From the NCBI RefSeq assembly GCF_004362715.1, contig NZ_SNYC01000005.1, positions 187,781-251,780 of the forward strand: a stretch of DNA of 64,000 bases, given 5' to 3'. The position numbers and the translations under genes were made by a program. The DNA comes from Pedobacter metabolipauper. GTDB lineage: Bacteria; Bacteroidota; Bacteroidia; Sphingobacteriales; Sphingobacteriaceae. Within the stretch, counting starts at the first letter, position 1. Every line of letters begins with the position of its first letter. This document shows positions 18,771-28,155 of the stretch, piece after piece. The notes beneath the pieces are model-generated. The model saw only the letters and a list, made by a program, of their open reading frames with translations. It had not been told where the DNA came from and ran no database searches.

Positions 18771-18890
18771 ATTTGTTACTTCCGCATTCGGATCGCTGAA
18801 TTTTATAAATTATAAAACGTCTTTGCCTTAACTTTGTTAAAGAATAACCATACCTGATCGATCCATTATTTTAACGCCGATTAATATCCG

Positions 18891-19397
18891 ATGAAAACAC
18901 CACCACTAAGTTTAACAGAAGTTTTTAACAAGCTGCTGGCCGAACGCTTTGCCGCTGAAAAGAAATATATAAAATCATTTACTGAAATGTCTGATGCTGT
19001 ACTTACAGATGAACTTCATAAAGCATTATCACCAGAGCAAACAGACCAGGAAAACCACCTATCCAGGTTATCCCTGATCCTGGAATCCCAAAAGTTGAAA
19101 GCCGGCAGAATAACAGCTGTTATTGATGATGAACTGCTAAAAATGAGTACCGAAGTTTGCGGGTTCATGAAACAGAAGTCCATTATGAAAGATATCCAGA
19201 TACTTCACTGTGTTCAGGTCATTGAGCAAATTAAAATCACCAACTATGATGCACTGTACCAAATCGCTTTAGAGCTTAAACTTGAACAGGCCGCAGAGTT
19301 ACTGGAACAGACGCTTAAGGACAATAAAAACACCCAGGCCTATCTGTCACAGATTGCTCAGAACATCATTTATCCGGCAGCCAACAAATCAACATAA
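18891..19397 (+). CDS. DUF892 (YciE/YciF-like) ferritin-like protein
   Basis: 168 residues, almost entirely helical, with the DUF892 signature LTEVFNKLLAERFAAEKKYIKSF at the N-terminus. Glu/His residues spaced as in a di-iron four-helix bundle follow (ALSPEQTDQENHLSRLSLILE ... QILHCVQVIEQIKITNYDALYQIALEL ... AAELLEQTLKDNKNT). Family members are stress-induced proteins of uncertain function. A TAACTTTG element at 18829-18836 is a reasonable -7 box. The 3' end including the stop codon is repeated 60 bases downstream. Confidence 0.85.
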   Translation: MKTPPLSLTEVFNKLLAERFAAEKKYIKSFTEMSDAVLTDELHKALSPEQTDQENHLSRLSLILESQKLKAGRITAVIDDELLKMSTEVCGFMKQKSIMKDIQILHCVQVIEQIKITNYDALYQIALELKLEQAAELLEQTLKDNKNTQAYLSQIAQNIIYPAANKST

Positions 19398-19460
19398 GCA
19401 ATTGAGCTGACTTATTGTTCAGACATAGTTTATCCGGCAGCCAATAAATCAACCTAAATG
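19351..19460 (+). repeat. Imperfect 60-bp tandem duplication over a gene end
   Basis: TTTATCCGGCAGCCAA (from 19370) recurs at exactly 60 bases (from 19430), with preceding and following bases also similar, so the last codons and stop of the DUF892 gene are duplicated. Weaker versions (GCCTGGCAAATAAATTAA and GCTGCCTGACAAATAATTA) continue to about 19585. Confidence 0.7.
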
Positions 19461-19579
19461 GTTAAAGCCAGCCAAGACGACTTGACTAACTATGAATTAG
19501 GGCTGCCGACTGATAATTAAGATCGCCTGGCAAATAAATTAAACCAGCTACCAAATGAATGAGGCTGCCTGACAAATAA

Positions 19580-19978
19580 TTATGCCTGACGTGGGGAAAA
19601 TGATTTCGCCACAAACAATGACCTGTAATTATCCCGGTGATAATAGGCCAGAAACAGAACTCCTAAAAACAGGAATATACCCGCACCTAAACCCTCCGGA
19701 GCCATAAATCCATGGACTAACAAAATATTTATCACAATGGGAAAGATCACTACATTGGCCAGTGTAACGAACCGGCCTGTAATAAACCCAATCCCACAAA
19801 TCAGTTCAGTTATTTTCACCAGGGTCATCAGATAACCTGACGCGGCCATACCTTCATTAAAAATTTTCATATTGCCGGTTAACTCTGGCTGGGGCACTAA
19901 ATTTAAAAAGTAGCTTACCGAAGCGAATAAAAGAAGTAGTCCGATCAGACTTCGGACAATAATTACTGCAATTTTCAT
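19580..19978 (-). CDS. DoxX family membrane protein
   Basis: 132 residues with four predicted membrane helices (about 3-24, 46-66, 70-90, 98-115) and the DoxX pattern IIVRSLIGLLLLFASVSYFLNLVPQPELTG ... LVKITELICGIGFITGR. DoxX-like proteins are small quinone- or redox-associated membrane proteins of varied role. The start at 19978 is immediately preceded (minus strand) by a G/T-rich repeat tract that occupies its expected promoter region. No partner gene is obvious. Confidence 0.85.
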   Translation of the reverse strand: MKIAVIIVRSLIGLLLLFASVSYFLNLVPQPELTGNMKIFNEGMAASGYLMTLVKITELICGIGFITGRFVTLANVVIFPIVINILLVHGFMAPEGLGAGIFLFLGVLFLAYYHRDNYRSLFVAKSFSPRQA

Positions 19979-19990
19979 AATAATATGTGT

Positions 19991-20140
19991 TTGGTTGGTT
20001 GATTATTTAATTGGTTGAATGGTGGTTGTTGATTCGTTGTTAGTTAACTGATTGTTAGTTATTGGTTGATTCGTTGTTAGTTAATCGGTTGTTGGTTATT
20101 GGTTGTTGTTATTGGTTGATTGACTGATTGATTGGATTAT
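19991..20140 (+). repeat. G/T-rich degenerate repeat tract with a 37-bp direct repeat
   Basis: About 150 bases are built from TTGGTTGATT and GTTGTTAGTT motifs, with almost no C on the plus strand. Two near-identical 37-bp units occupy 20031-20067 and 20068-20104. The tract fills the space between the DoxX start and the DinB-like gene. Confidence 0.8.
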
Positions 20141-20169
20141 TGAGATACAATGGATCAATCAGACCAAAG

Positions 20170-20667
20170 TTAATCATACTTAAGGGCATCATAACCCAAT
20201 AGTCTGCGCCATAACGCCAGCTGGCCAATGCAACTGGCTTCCCGGTAAATCACAAACGTTATAAACTCATACATGGTCATGCGGAAACCCGGCATCATTT
20301 CAAATGTACTGTCTAACTTTTCATCAGTGATCTTCAGCAATTCATCTTTCAAGATCGGCGCTATTTTATCCCAGTCCGCTTTAAACTCACTTAATGGCGG
20401 ATAGGTAACCTGATCATCAATCCCTTTGTTGTTTTCAAAAAGCTGATGAGCACTTTGGCTGGCATCCACACCCAGCATATTTGCAAGTGCATATCTTTGT
20501 TCTACCAAACTGCCGGTAAGCCAGGCCGCATGATTTGCTTTCGTATTTAACCGGTTATGCGCATCCGTATCGGTAATATCTACAATTGCCTTTGGGAAAA
20601 AACCGGTATGCATGTCGTACAAAACGACAAGAGAACTCATTCGGGTACTGGTTGTATTTGTTTCCAT
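20170..20667 (-). CDS. DinB-like four-helix-bundle protein
   Basis: 165 residues, helical, with a DinB-like layout. Histidines occur in ANHAAWLTGSLVEQRYALANML, and the C-terminal helix YEFITFVIYREASCIGQLALWRRLLGYD is followed by an acidic end. In the classical fold three His bind a metal; here the third position reads EASCIGQL instead of a histidine block, so the metal site may be incomplete. Bacteroidota carry many such proteins, some thiol-transferase-like. It lies in a minus-strand group with the GNAT gene but with a 95-base gap. The specific function is unknown. Confidence 0.7.
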   Translation of the reverse strand: METNTTSTRMSSLVVLYDMHTGFFPKAIVDITDTDAHNRLNTKANHAAWLTGSLVEQRYALANMLGVDASQSAHQLFENNKGIDDQVTYPPLSEFKADWDKIAPILKDELLKITDEKLDSTFEMMPGFRMTMYEFITFVIYREASCIGQLALWRRLLGYDALKYD

Positions 20668-20762
20668 CCTATATGGTTTTATTAAATATATACGAAACTA
20701 CAGCAATTATGGAACTCTGATGCAGGCATCGTGCGACAATAAAAGGGGGCAATTAAGACATC

Positions 20763-21206
20763 TTAAGATTCCAGCTTCATCATATATTTATCAAGACCTT
20801 TTGCAAACCCATTTGGGATCACTTCAATGGTCTTAAATCCACTTTTCACATAAAAAGCAGCAGTAAATTGAGAGGTATCTACTTTATAAGCAGCATTGGG
20901 ATATTTTTCCTTCATCAGGTCAATTCTATAACCGGTAAGCATCGTACCGATCCCCTTTTTATGGTGGTCTGCATGGATCATGCCCCAGGAAAGACCGGCC
21001 TCATTGCTTTGCTGATCCAGAAAGATACCACCGCATCCAACAATATCTCCATCGGTTTCCACTACAAAGTAGTCTTGCGCAGCATCCTCATCTAAAAAAT
21101 CTGTAAAAAGCTTCTTCTCAGCAGCATCAAAGAATTTTGGTTGATTACTTTCAAAAATTTCAATACACTTTTCCCTGAAAGCAGGCTCGTATTTAAGTAT
21201 GTTCAT
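20763..21206 (-). CDS. GNAT family N-acetyltransferase
   Basis: 147 residues with the GNAT core: YFVVETDGDIVGCGGIFLD (strands 2-4), LSWGMIHADHHKKGIGTMLTGYRIDLMKE (motif A, acetyl-CoA-binding HKKGIGTML, about residues 82-90) and FTAAFYVKSGFKTIEVIPNGF (motif B). The acceptor substrate cannot be predicted. Normal length for a single-domain member; probably monocistronic. Confidence 0.88.
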   Translation of the reverse strand: MNILKYEPAFREKCIEIFESNQPKFFDAAEKKLFTDFLDEDAAQDYFVVETDGDIVGCGGIFLDQQSNEAGLSWGMIHADHHKKGIGTMLTGYRIDLMKEKYPNAAYKVDTSQFTAAFYVKSGFKTIEVIPNGFAKGLDKYMMKLES

Positions 21207-21318
21207 ATAACCGGGTAATATTTGGTGAGTACTAATCTATATAAAAATATTGAAATCCTTTAAAAACTGCTAAAATCTTCTATATCCGGTATCATATTTA
21301 TTTCTTAGTTTAGGAGTC

Positions 21319-21561
21319 ATGAATGCTTATAAAAATGAATGGATAGAAATCCTGTTAAAAAAGGACTTTCCAGGCTGGTTAATTGGTGCTGATAAGAACG
21401 ATATCATCATCCAAATACCAGATGATCAGGACCTGGACAAGGTTGCTGCAGAATTCTCTTCTATGCTTTCCGAATTGCAAAAAAAGATTAAAAGTAAACC
21501 AACAATGACCAGGTTTTTTATCGGAAACAGTAAGGATAGCCGATACTGCGAATTAAACTAA
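21319..21561 (+). CDS. Small hypothetical protein (80 aa)
   Basis: An 80-residue soluble protein without signal peptide or membrane segment. It begins MNAYKNEWIEILLKKDFPGWLI, has an amphipathic helix (LDKVAAEFSSMLSELQKKIK), and ends RYCELN. It has no recognisable domain. It is 39 bases before the hybrid kinase gene on the same strand and may be translated from the same transcript. Coding status is supported by plausible composition and position only. Confidence 0.5.
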   Translation: MNAYKNEWIEILLKKDFPGWLIGADKNDIIIQIPDDQDLDKVAAEFSSMLSELQKKIKSKPTMTRFFIGNSKDSRYCELN

Positions 21562-21600
21562 GACCACCGGACGTTAAGATGAATAATTACTAAATTAACA

Positions 21601-23364
21601 ATGCACGTTCCCCTGAACTTCTTTAACTGGTCTTTAAAAAAAGCAATTAACACCTTAGATAACCCTATTCAAAAAGCCCAGATGACGGTATTCGTATACC
21701 TCTTCTTTGGCAATTTTCTTAAAATAGGAATCTTTCTTCCGGAATACATCAAACAAAACAGCCTCAGTCAAATCATAGCCAGCATCGTTGGCATCGTGAT
21801 TACTTTTATTGTATTGAAATTATTGCTGTGGAAACCATACTATTTACAAGGATTGATTTTCTTTGTAATAACCGCGGCAACATTTGGCGTTTGGTACAAC
21901 CTGGTGGTTGATAAAAATGCGATTAACCTGATCACCTTTCAGGATATCTTTATGATCGTGATGTGGAGTTTTTATGGCCTGTCAGGCAGATGGGGATATA
22001 TTTATTCGGGCGCGGCAATCCTGCCCATATTGTTTAGCTTTTCACTTGACCCGATTCAGGAAATGGGAATTGGCCTACCAGGTACATCTGTTAATGCATC
22101 ATTGTTCGTGATTGCGTTTAATTTTGTGGTCATCATCATTGCGCATCACTACTACCGGAGCATTCTTTATCAGACCATCTATTCTTCAGACCGGCTAAAT
22201 GATGAGCTGGCCAATTCTAACGATTCAAAAAACATGTTCTTTGCAACCATGTCACATGAGCTTAGAACACCCTTAAATTCCGTAATTGGAATGGCAAATC
22301 TGTTAATTGAGGACAATCGCGATAAAGAGCAAAAAGAAAATCTGGATATCCTAAAGTTTTCCGCAGAGAGCCTGTTGTCGCTCATCAACGACATTCTTGA
22401 TTTTAATAAGATCGGATCAGGAAAAATAGACCTGGAACAAATTCCTTTTAACCTCAATACGCTGCTGGAAAATGCATGTGCCGGATTAAGGATCAAGGCC
22501 ATGGAAAAGAACCTGTATTGCATTACTTCCATGGATTCAGAAATTGCAGAGAATGATGTTATTGGTGATCCTACAAGGTTACTGCAGATTATCTATAACC
22601 TGGTGGGCAATTCTATAAAATTCACTAAAAAAGGCGGTGTAGAAATACAGGTCAGGGTTTTAAACCGGGTCAACGATACGCTGTCATTAAGATTTATAGT
22701 TCAGGATACCGGACTGGGAATCAGCAAGGAGCAGCAGCAGATCATTTTTGAACCCTTTATACAAGCCGATGTAAATACCACCAGAAAATTTGGAGGAACC
22801 GGACTCGGATTATCTATCGTTAAACACTTGCTCACCTTACATCAGAGTACCATCCATGTAGAAAGCGAACTCAATAAAGGAGCAAAATTCTATTTTGATA
22901 TCGATTACCAGGTAACCAGGAAACACCTGGAACCCATCGCTGAGGTCAGTCCTAAAAAAGATCAGGGTGCCTTTTCAAATTTAAAGATCCTGCTGGCAGA
23001 AGATAACCCCATGAACATTTTGTTTATGAAGAAATTATTTGCCAGGTGGAACATTGAAATTGATATTGCTGAAAACGGACAGGAAGTACTTAATTTGCTG
23101 CAGGTTAAAGATTACAATCTCATACTTATGGATATTCAAATGCCGGTAATGAATGGTTATGAAGCTGCAGTACAAATCAGGGCAATGAATGACCCGTTAA
23201 AGTCAGCCACCCATATCATAGCCCTAACAGCATCAGTGTCAAGCGATGTAAATACGAATGTACTGGAGGCCGGCATGAACGATTCATTAAGTAAACCATT
23301 TAAACCGGATGAGCTCTATGCTAAATTAGAAAAGTTGGCGGCACACTCCCCTATACCGTTTTAA
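21601..23364 (+). CDS. Hybrid sensor histidine kinase with six-helix membrane sensor
   Basis: 587 residues. Residues 25-190 contain about six hydrophobic segments and almost no periplasmic domain, so sensing is probably intramembrane. The HisKA domain has acceptor His219 in ATMSHELRTPLNSVIG. The HATPase_c domain (about 320-435) has NLVGNSIKF, QDTGLGI and FGGTGLGLSIVK. The C-terminal receiver (about 460-580) has EDNPMN and acceptor Asp511 in LILMDIQMPVMNG. It resembles the 7TMR-DISM kinase at 4.9-7.2 kb in its catalytic half but lacks the DISMED domain. A second kinase gene begins 77 bases downstream. No separate response-regulator gene is nearby. Confidence 0.92.
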   Translation: MHVPLNFFNWSLKKAINTLDNPIQKAQMTVFVYLFFGNFLKIGIFLPEYIKQNSLSQIIASIVGIVITFIVLKLLLWKPYYLQGLIFFVITAATFGVWYNLVVDKNAINLITFQDIFMIVMWSFYGLSGRWGYIYSGAAILPILFSFSLDPIQEMGIGLPGTSVNASLFVIAFNFVVIIIAHHYYRSILYQTIYSSDRLNDELANSNDSKNMFFATMSHELRTPLNSVIGMANLLIEDNRDKEQKENLDILKFSAESLLSLINDILDFNKIGSGKIDLEQIPFNLNTLLENACAGLRIKAMEKNLYCITSMDSEIAENDVIGDPTRLLQIIYNLVGNSIKFTKKGGVEIQVRVLNRVNDTLSLRFIVQDTGLGISKEQQQIIFEPFIQADVNTTRKFGGTGLGLSIVKHLLTLHQSTIHVESELNKGAKFYFDIDYQVTRKHLEPIAEVSPKKDQGAFSNLKILLAEDNPMNILFMKKLFARWNIEIDIAENGQEVLNLLQVKDYNLILMDIQMPVMNGYEAAVQIRAMNDPLKSATHIIALTASVSSDVNTNVLEAGMNDSLSKPFKPDELYAKLEKLAAHSPIPF

Positions 23365-23441
23365 TAAGCCAATTAGTACACAGGAGTTATGATTTCTAAG
23401 CTATAAATTTATAACTTTACGATTTGCATGCACGTTAACCG

Positions 23442-26021
23442 ATGAACAATTCAGATTACCTTTTAAATAACGAACAGCTACTCGAAGTATTTACACTAAC
23501 CAAAACAGCTACAGCAATTCATGTGTCTGAAGATGCGGTGATACAGACCGCGAACGATGCCATGCTCCGCATTTGGGATAAGGATAAAAGTGTAATTGGG
23601 AAATCACTGGCAGATGCGCTGCCCGAATTGAGGGAACAGCCTTTTATCGGTTTATTTAAAAGAGTATGGAATGAAGGCATCACCATCTCTGGAAACGATA
23701 CCCCTGCGGATATAGCCGTTGACGGGAAACTGCAAACCTTCTATTTTGATTTTGAATACCGGGCCATAAAAAATGACCAGGGTAAAACATTATGCATCCT
23801 GCATACGGCAACCGACGTAACTGACCGGTTTTTAAAAAAGGAAGCCATAATCCATGCACGCGAAAAAGAAGAAGCATTACTCAGGGAACAGGAGATCAAC
23901 GAAGAACTTGCAGCTGCAAATGAAGAGTTAAGCGCCATCAATGAAGAGCTTCAGCAAACCCAGGAAAACCTGTATGAATTAAACAATGAATTGGAAGACC
24001 GGATCAGTGAGCGGACGCGCGACCTTTCACAGGCAAACGTTGAGCTCCGGTATAGTGAATTGAAGATCAATGACATCTTAAACCAGCTGCCCTCTCCTGT
24101 TGTTGTTTTACGCGGATCAACATTCATCATCGAGATGGTTAATCAGGCAATCCTTTCTTTTTGGAACAAGAGCCATTCAGAGGTAATCGGTAAACCCATG
24201 CTGGAAGTATTTCCGGAACTGGCTGCACAAATCTTCCCAACACTATGGAAAAAGGTTCTGGAAACCGGAGAACCGGTATTTAACAGGGAAACCCCAATAT
24301 ACTATGCCGCTGATGATGGCACCAAAAGACAGCATTTTGTCGATTATTTTTATAAACCGTTAACAGAACTCGATGGCACGAGAACCGGGGTTTTAGCAAC
24401 GTTAATCGATGTTACACATAAAATAGAAGCCAACAAGCAACTGGAAGAAAACCAGGTATCACTTCAAAAACTGAATGAAGAACTGTCGGCCATCAATGAA
24501 GAGATGACCGCTTCAAATGAAGAACTTCTGGTTACAAATGAAGCGCTTGCAGACAGCAAAGAGAGCCTCGTTAAAAAAGTAAATGAACTGGCTGCGAGTG
24601 AGGCAAGGTTCATTTCTATGGTTACGCAGGCTCCAGTGGCTATAACCGTTCTGAAAACCTCAGATCTAATCATTGACATCGTCAATGAACGCATGCTGGA
24701 AATCTGGGGTAAAACGCCTGATATTCAGGGAAAACCCTTAGCACTCGCAATGCCCGAACTGGAAGGTCAGCCATTCCTTCAGATCCTGAGTGATGTACTT
24801 AATTCCGGCGAACCCTATTACGGCAGTGAAAGTAAAGCACAGATTGTGCGCAACGGCGAACTTATTCAGGGATATTTTAACTTTATTTGTCAGCCAATTA
24901 AAGATGATACCGGTGCGGTAACAAGCGTATTACAAGTGGTAAATGAAATTACCGAGCAGGTAGACATACGGATAGAATTGTTAAAAGCTGAAAAAATGAT
25001 GGATCTGGCCATTACCGCAGCAAAATTAGGTTCGTGGCACATTCACCCGGTTACAAAAGAACTAAAATACAATGCCATGCTGGCTAAGCTGTTCGGTTAT
25101 GAAGGTACAGAAAACATGACCTACGCGCAGGCAATAGGACAGGTTGTAGAAGAACACCGCGACAGGATTACCCAGGAGATCAATAATGCAATTAACAATG
25201 GAGGGGACTATGACATCACCTATGCACAGCGAAGGTTTAATGACAACGAAGTCATCTGGTTGAGGTCATTGGGTAAGATCACTCCGGGCGACGATGGAAA
25301 TCTGAGTCTTTTTTCCGGGTTTGTAATGGACATTACAGAGATGAAAAAGGACGAGCAGCGTAAAAATGACTTCATCGGAATGGTGAGTCATGAGCTAAAA
25401 ACCCCGCTTACTTCACTCAACGGTTACATTCAGATGCTGATGAGTAAGGCGAAAAAATCAGAAGATGTATTTGCCATCAGTGCATTGGATGTAGCCATTA
25501 AGCAGGTTAAAAAAATGACCAGTATGATCAATGGCTTCCTGAATATATCAAGACTGGAATCTGGCAAGATCCTGCTGAACAAGAGTCATTTCAGATTGGA
25601 TGAATTGATCCAGGCCACAGCACAAGAATCGAGGCTGCTGGATCCAGGTCATACCGTTACCATATTTGCAGATCAGGCTGTAGACGTTTTTGCTGATTAT
25701 GATAAGATCAGCAATGTAGTTTCCAACCTCCTGAGTAACGCAGTAAAATACTCACCAAACAGTCACGAGATTGAAGTTCACTGCATAGTTAAGAAGAATT
25801 TGGTGGAGGTTAGTGTTAAGGACTACGGCATCGGCATTGAAACAGAAGATCTTAACCGCTTATTTGAACGTTTTTATCGTGTGGAAAGCAACAACAGCAT
25901 CTCTGGCTTTGGCATCGGCTTATATTTAAGTGCTGAGATCATAGACCGGCATAATGGAAAGATTTGGGCAGAAAGTGAGCCAGATAAAGGATCAACTTTC
26001 TATTTCACCTTACCGCTTTAA
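23442..26021 (+). CDS. Multi-PAS soluble sensor histidine kinase
   Basis: 859 residues, no signal or membrane helix. PAS domains lie at about 15-128, 205-328, 390-505 and 515-635. Two coiled coils rich in NEEL repeats (about 135-205 and 335-390: NEELAAANEELSAINEEL and NEELSAINEEMTASNEEL) link them. HisKA follows with acceptor His650 in FIGMVSHELKTPLTSL, then HATPase_c with VVSNLLSNAVKYS, KDYGIGIE and SGFGIGLYLS. The lack of transmembrane segments means it senses a cytoplasmic signal through PAS ligands. It sits directly after the membrane hybrid kinase, suggesting a shared pathway. The output regulator is not in the window. Confidence 0.92.
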   Translation: MNNSDYLLNNEQLLEVFTLTKTATAIHVSEDAVIQTANDAMLRIWDKDKSVIGKSLADALPELREQPFIGLFKRVWNEGITISGNDTPADIAVDGKLQTFYFDFEYRAIKNDQGKTLCILHTATDVTDRFLKKEAIIHAREKEEALLREQEINEELAAANEELSAINEELQQTQENLYELNNELEDRISERTRDLSQANVELRYSELKINDILNQLPSPVVVLRGSTFIIEMVNQAILSFWNKSHSEVIGKPMLEVFPELAAQIFPTLWKKVLETGEPVFNRETPIYYAADDGTKRQHFVDYFYKPLTELDGTRTGVLATLIDVTHKIEANKQLEENQVSLQKLNEELSAINEEMTASNEELLVTNEALADSKESLVKKVNELAASEARFISMVTQAPVAITVLKTSDLIIDIVNERMLEIWGKTPDIQGKPLALAMPELEGQPFLQILSDVLNSGEPYYGSESKAQIVRNGELIQGYFNFICQPIKDDTGAVTSVLQVVNEITEQVDIRIELLKAEKMMDLAITAAKLGSWHIHPVTKELKYNAMLAKLFGYEGTENMTYAQAIGQVVEEHRDRITQEINNAINNGGDYDITYAQRRFNDNEVIWLRSLGKITPGDDGNLSLFSGFVMDITEMKKDEQRKNDFIGMVSHELKTPLTSLNGYIQMLMSKAKKSEDVFAISALDVAIKQVKKMTSMINGFLNISRLESGKILLNKSHFRLDELIQATAQESRLLDPGHTVTIFADQAVDVFADYDKISNVVSNLLSNAVKYSPNSHEIEVHCIVKKNLVEVSVKDYGIGIETEDLNRLFERFYRVESNNSISGFGIGLYLSAEIIDRHNGKIWAESEPDKGSTFYFTLPL

Positions 26022-26136
26022 TCCACATAATTCTTGAATACAACTTCTTAAAATAGGTTTTGGATATGGATTCAAAAACATTCCTGAAAGAGTTCTCTGA
26101 AAACGCTTAATTTGAAAACGTTATCTAAAATGCTTT

Positions 26137-26784
26137 CTAGATATGTTCGATGATCCAAAGCCTAAATTCTTCAACAGAATAAAACAGCCAATCGGGGTTT
26201 AATGCCTGCAGTTCTTTGGCGTTCGTGGTGGTTGCCCAGGCCGCAGCGGCAATTGGAATACCAACTTCTTTGCAATACTTAATATCACTTGGAGCGTCAC
26301 CCACATAAATACTTGTGGTTATATCCGCATTTAACCTGGTAAGTATATTCCGGATGCCGTTAATTTTATTAGGGCCTTCCGGAGATCCGGTTTCCATGAC
26401 TTCAAAATATGGTTCAAGGTCGAATTGTTTGAGCGACAACCGGGTGCTGCGCAATCCTTTACCGGTAACCATAGCCAGTTGAACACCATTCCCTTTTAAA
26501 ACTTCCAGCAGCGCTTTAATACCAGGAAATGGGACCGGACAGGTGTGATGAAGTTCTTCATAATGTTTAAGGTAATTTTTAATACCCTCCTGCTCATTGT
26601 CAGGGATCAGCTTACGGATGGTACCTTCCTCAGAAGGGCCAAATGTGGCCACAATATCCGCTTCGCTAATTTCGGCATTTAAAAAAGGTTCAATACTTTT
26701 CTTAAACGCAGCAATGCACAAAGGCAGCGTATCGGCAATGGTACCATCCAGGTCAAAAATTACAGTTTCAATCTTCATATTCAT
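26137..26784 (-). CDS. HAD superfamily hydrolase, phosphoglycolate-phosphatase-like
   Basis: About 215 residues. HAD motif I is FDLDGTIADT (nucleophile and acid/base Asp), motif II is AMVTGKGLRST, and motif III/IV are KINGIRNIL ... SIYVGDAPSDIKYCKEVGI. The helical cap lies between residues 18 and 80, as in Gph/PGP-like members. Likely hydrolyses a small phosphorylated metabolite in the cytoplasm. ATGs at 26784 and 26778 are both possible. On the minus strand a TATATTTG box (plus positions 26795-26802) is so close that the downstream ATG is the more natural start with a very short leader. Confidence 0.85.
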   Translation of the reverse strand: MNMKIETVIFDLDGTIADTLPLCIAAFKKSIEPFLNAEISEADIVATFGPSEEGTIRKLIPDNEQEGIKNYLKHYEELHHTCPVPFPGIKALLEVLKGNGVQLAMVTGKGLRSTRLSLKQFDLEPYFEVMETGSPEGPNKINGIRNILTRLNADITTSIYVGDAPSDIKYCKEVGIPIAAAAWATTTNAKELQALNPDWLFYSVEEFRLWIIEHI

Positions 26785-26832
26785 CAATTATAAACAAATA
26801 TATCTGAAGAACAAATTTGATCAAGCGCAATA

Positions 26833-27228
26833 TTAATCAGCCATTTCTGAGCAGATCTCGATCAAAAAACCGTTAAGATCTTTAATATAGGCAACTTCCT
26901 GTCCCCAGGGTTTTACCTTCATCTGCTCTACGGGGATTCCTCCTTCTTGTACCGCAGTATTAAAAACCTGTTCAACATTTTCTGTTGTAAAGCCAATTTC
27001 AATACCAAAAGGTTTGCCATTCGGAGCACTTTCCATAAAGCCATCAGATAAGTTAGACTTTGCGAGCTCTACACTTGCAAAAGATAAGACGGTATCTCCG
27101 GTTAATAATTCGCCATAGGAATTATCCGGGGTAATAAATTTTCGCTGAAAGCCGAAAGCTTTCTCATAAAAAAGTATGGATGCCGTTACATCCTGTACAT
27201 AAAGGATGGTGTATTTAAATTTTACCAT
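26833..27228 (-). CDS. VOC family protein
   Basis: 131 residues with the two beta-alpha-beta-beta-beta halves of the glyoxalase/bleomycin-resistance fold: KYTILYVQDVTASILFYEKAFG and GIEIGFTTENVEQVFNTAVQEG, ending YIKDLNGFLIEI. Candidate metal ligands include Glu in IGFTTE-type strands and Glu in FLIEI; the usual first His is replaced (FKYTILYV), so metal binding is doubtful. Substrate unknown. It is separated by 48 bases from the HAD gene downstream on the same strand. Confidence 0.83.
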   Translation of the reverse strand: MVKFKYTILYVQDVTASILFYEKAFGFQRKFITPDNSYGELLTGDTVLSFASVELAKSNLSDGFMESAPNGKPFGIEIGFTTENVEQVFNTAVQEGGIPVEQMKVKPWGQEVAYIKDLNGFLIEICSEMAD

Positions 27229-27307
27229 GTTTATAAAAGCTAATGATTAATAACAGGACAAATATACAAAGGCACTAATCCATTGGCCTTGTAAAAAAGC
27301 GACAAAA

Positions 27308-28042
27308 TTAAAGCTGCGAAGGATTTACACCAGTAAACTTCCTGATCTCATTTGTGAGGTGGGCATGATCGTAATAACCCGATTCATATGCAATCTGCAG
27401 CAAACTTCTATTGGAAATATTGTTCCTGATCTTCTTGTAAGTGAATTGATAACGCACCAGGTTGGTAAATTCCTTTGGACTCAACCCAACATGAGATTGA
27501 AAATGCCGTTCCAGCTGTCTCGTCGTAGTAAAATGTTTTTTAGCCAGATCAGCCACATTCACACATCCCTTATTTTGATGGATATAATCAATTACTGGTA
27601 ATAGCGAGTGCTTTGGTTTAGAGAGTTTACTAAGAAAAAATTGGTTCAACTGGGCTATAGTAAGAGAATTAATCTCATGTATATTGGGATACATCCCCTT
27701 TTCAAGTTCAATATTTTGATCCGTAAACTCATGGAGGGACTGGAATTTAAAAAAATAAGAGAGGGCTGCAGGTTTAAAACGAATTCCTAAAAGTTTAGCT
27801 TCAGCACGGATGATATGCACTTTGAACGTGGTCATGGCACCCGTTAGGTATGCAGTTTCACTTTTCATTAAAAGGATCCCGTCGTTCGTCTTATAGTCGT
27901 CTTTTAAATTTAAGATGATATCTACACAACCATCCGGCAGAATTTTGGTCTTGTATAATTTACCATGGGTATACTCAGAAATCCAATACGCATCGATATA
28001 CAATGCCAGGGCATGATGCGGTTTTATCTCAGTGTATGACAT
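27308..28042 (-). CDS. AraC family transcriptional regulator (DUF6597-like N-terminus)
   Basis: 244 residues. The N-terminal half is an effector-type domain (YIDAYWISEY ... KILPDGCVDIILNL ... GIRFKPAALSYFF), as seen in DUF6597-type regulators. The C-terminal half is a double helix-turn-helix (VNVADLAKKHFTTTRQLERHFQSHVGLSPKEFTNLVRYQF and SLLQIAYESGYYDHAHLTNEIRKFTGVNPSQ). It is transcribed divergently from the DinB-like gene at 28156, whose promoter region it shares, so that gene is the obvious candidate target. Confidence 0.9.
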   Translation of the reverse strand: MSYTEIKPHHALALYIDAYWISEYTHGKLYKTKILPDGCVDIILNLKDDYKTNDGILLMKSETAYLTGAMTTFKVHIIRAEAKLLGIRFKPAALSYFFKFQSLHEFTDQNIELEKGMYPNIHEINSLTIAQLNQFFLSKLSKPKHSLLPVIDYIHQNKGCVNVADLAKKHFTTTRQLERHFQSHVGLSPKEFTNLVRYQFTYKKIRNNISNRSLLQIAYESGYYDHAHLTNEIRKFTGVNPSQL

Positions 28043-28155
28043 ATTAAATATTTGATATAAAAGTAGCCATTTTAAATCTTCTTAAAAAACAGACTGCCAT
28101 AGGGTTGTCAGTCGACCCTGTTTTCTTTGTATAACAAACCCTTAAAACATTCATT

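Noticed and set aside
19990..20160. Interpretation of the G/T-rich tract as a telomere-like or CRISPR sequence
   Set aside because: The units are degenerate and lack regular spacers; it is best described as a low-complexity repeat.
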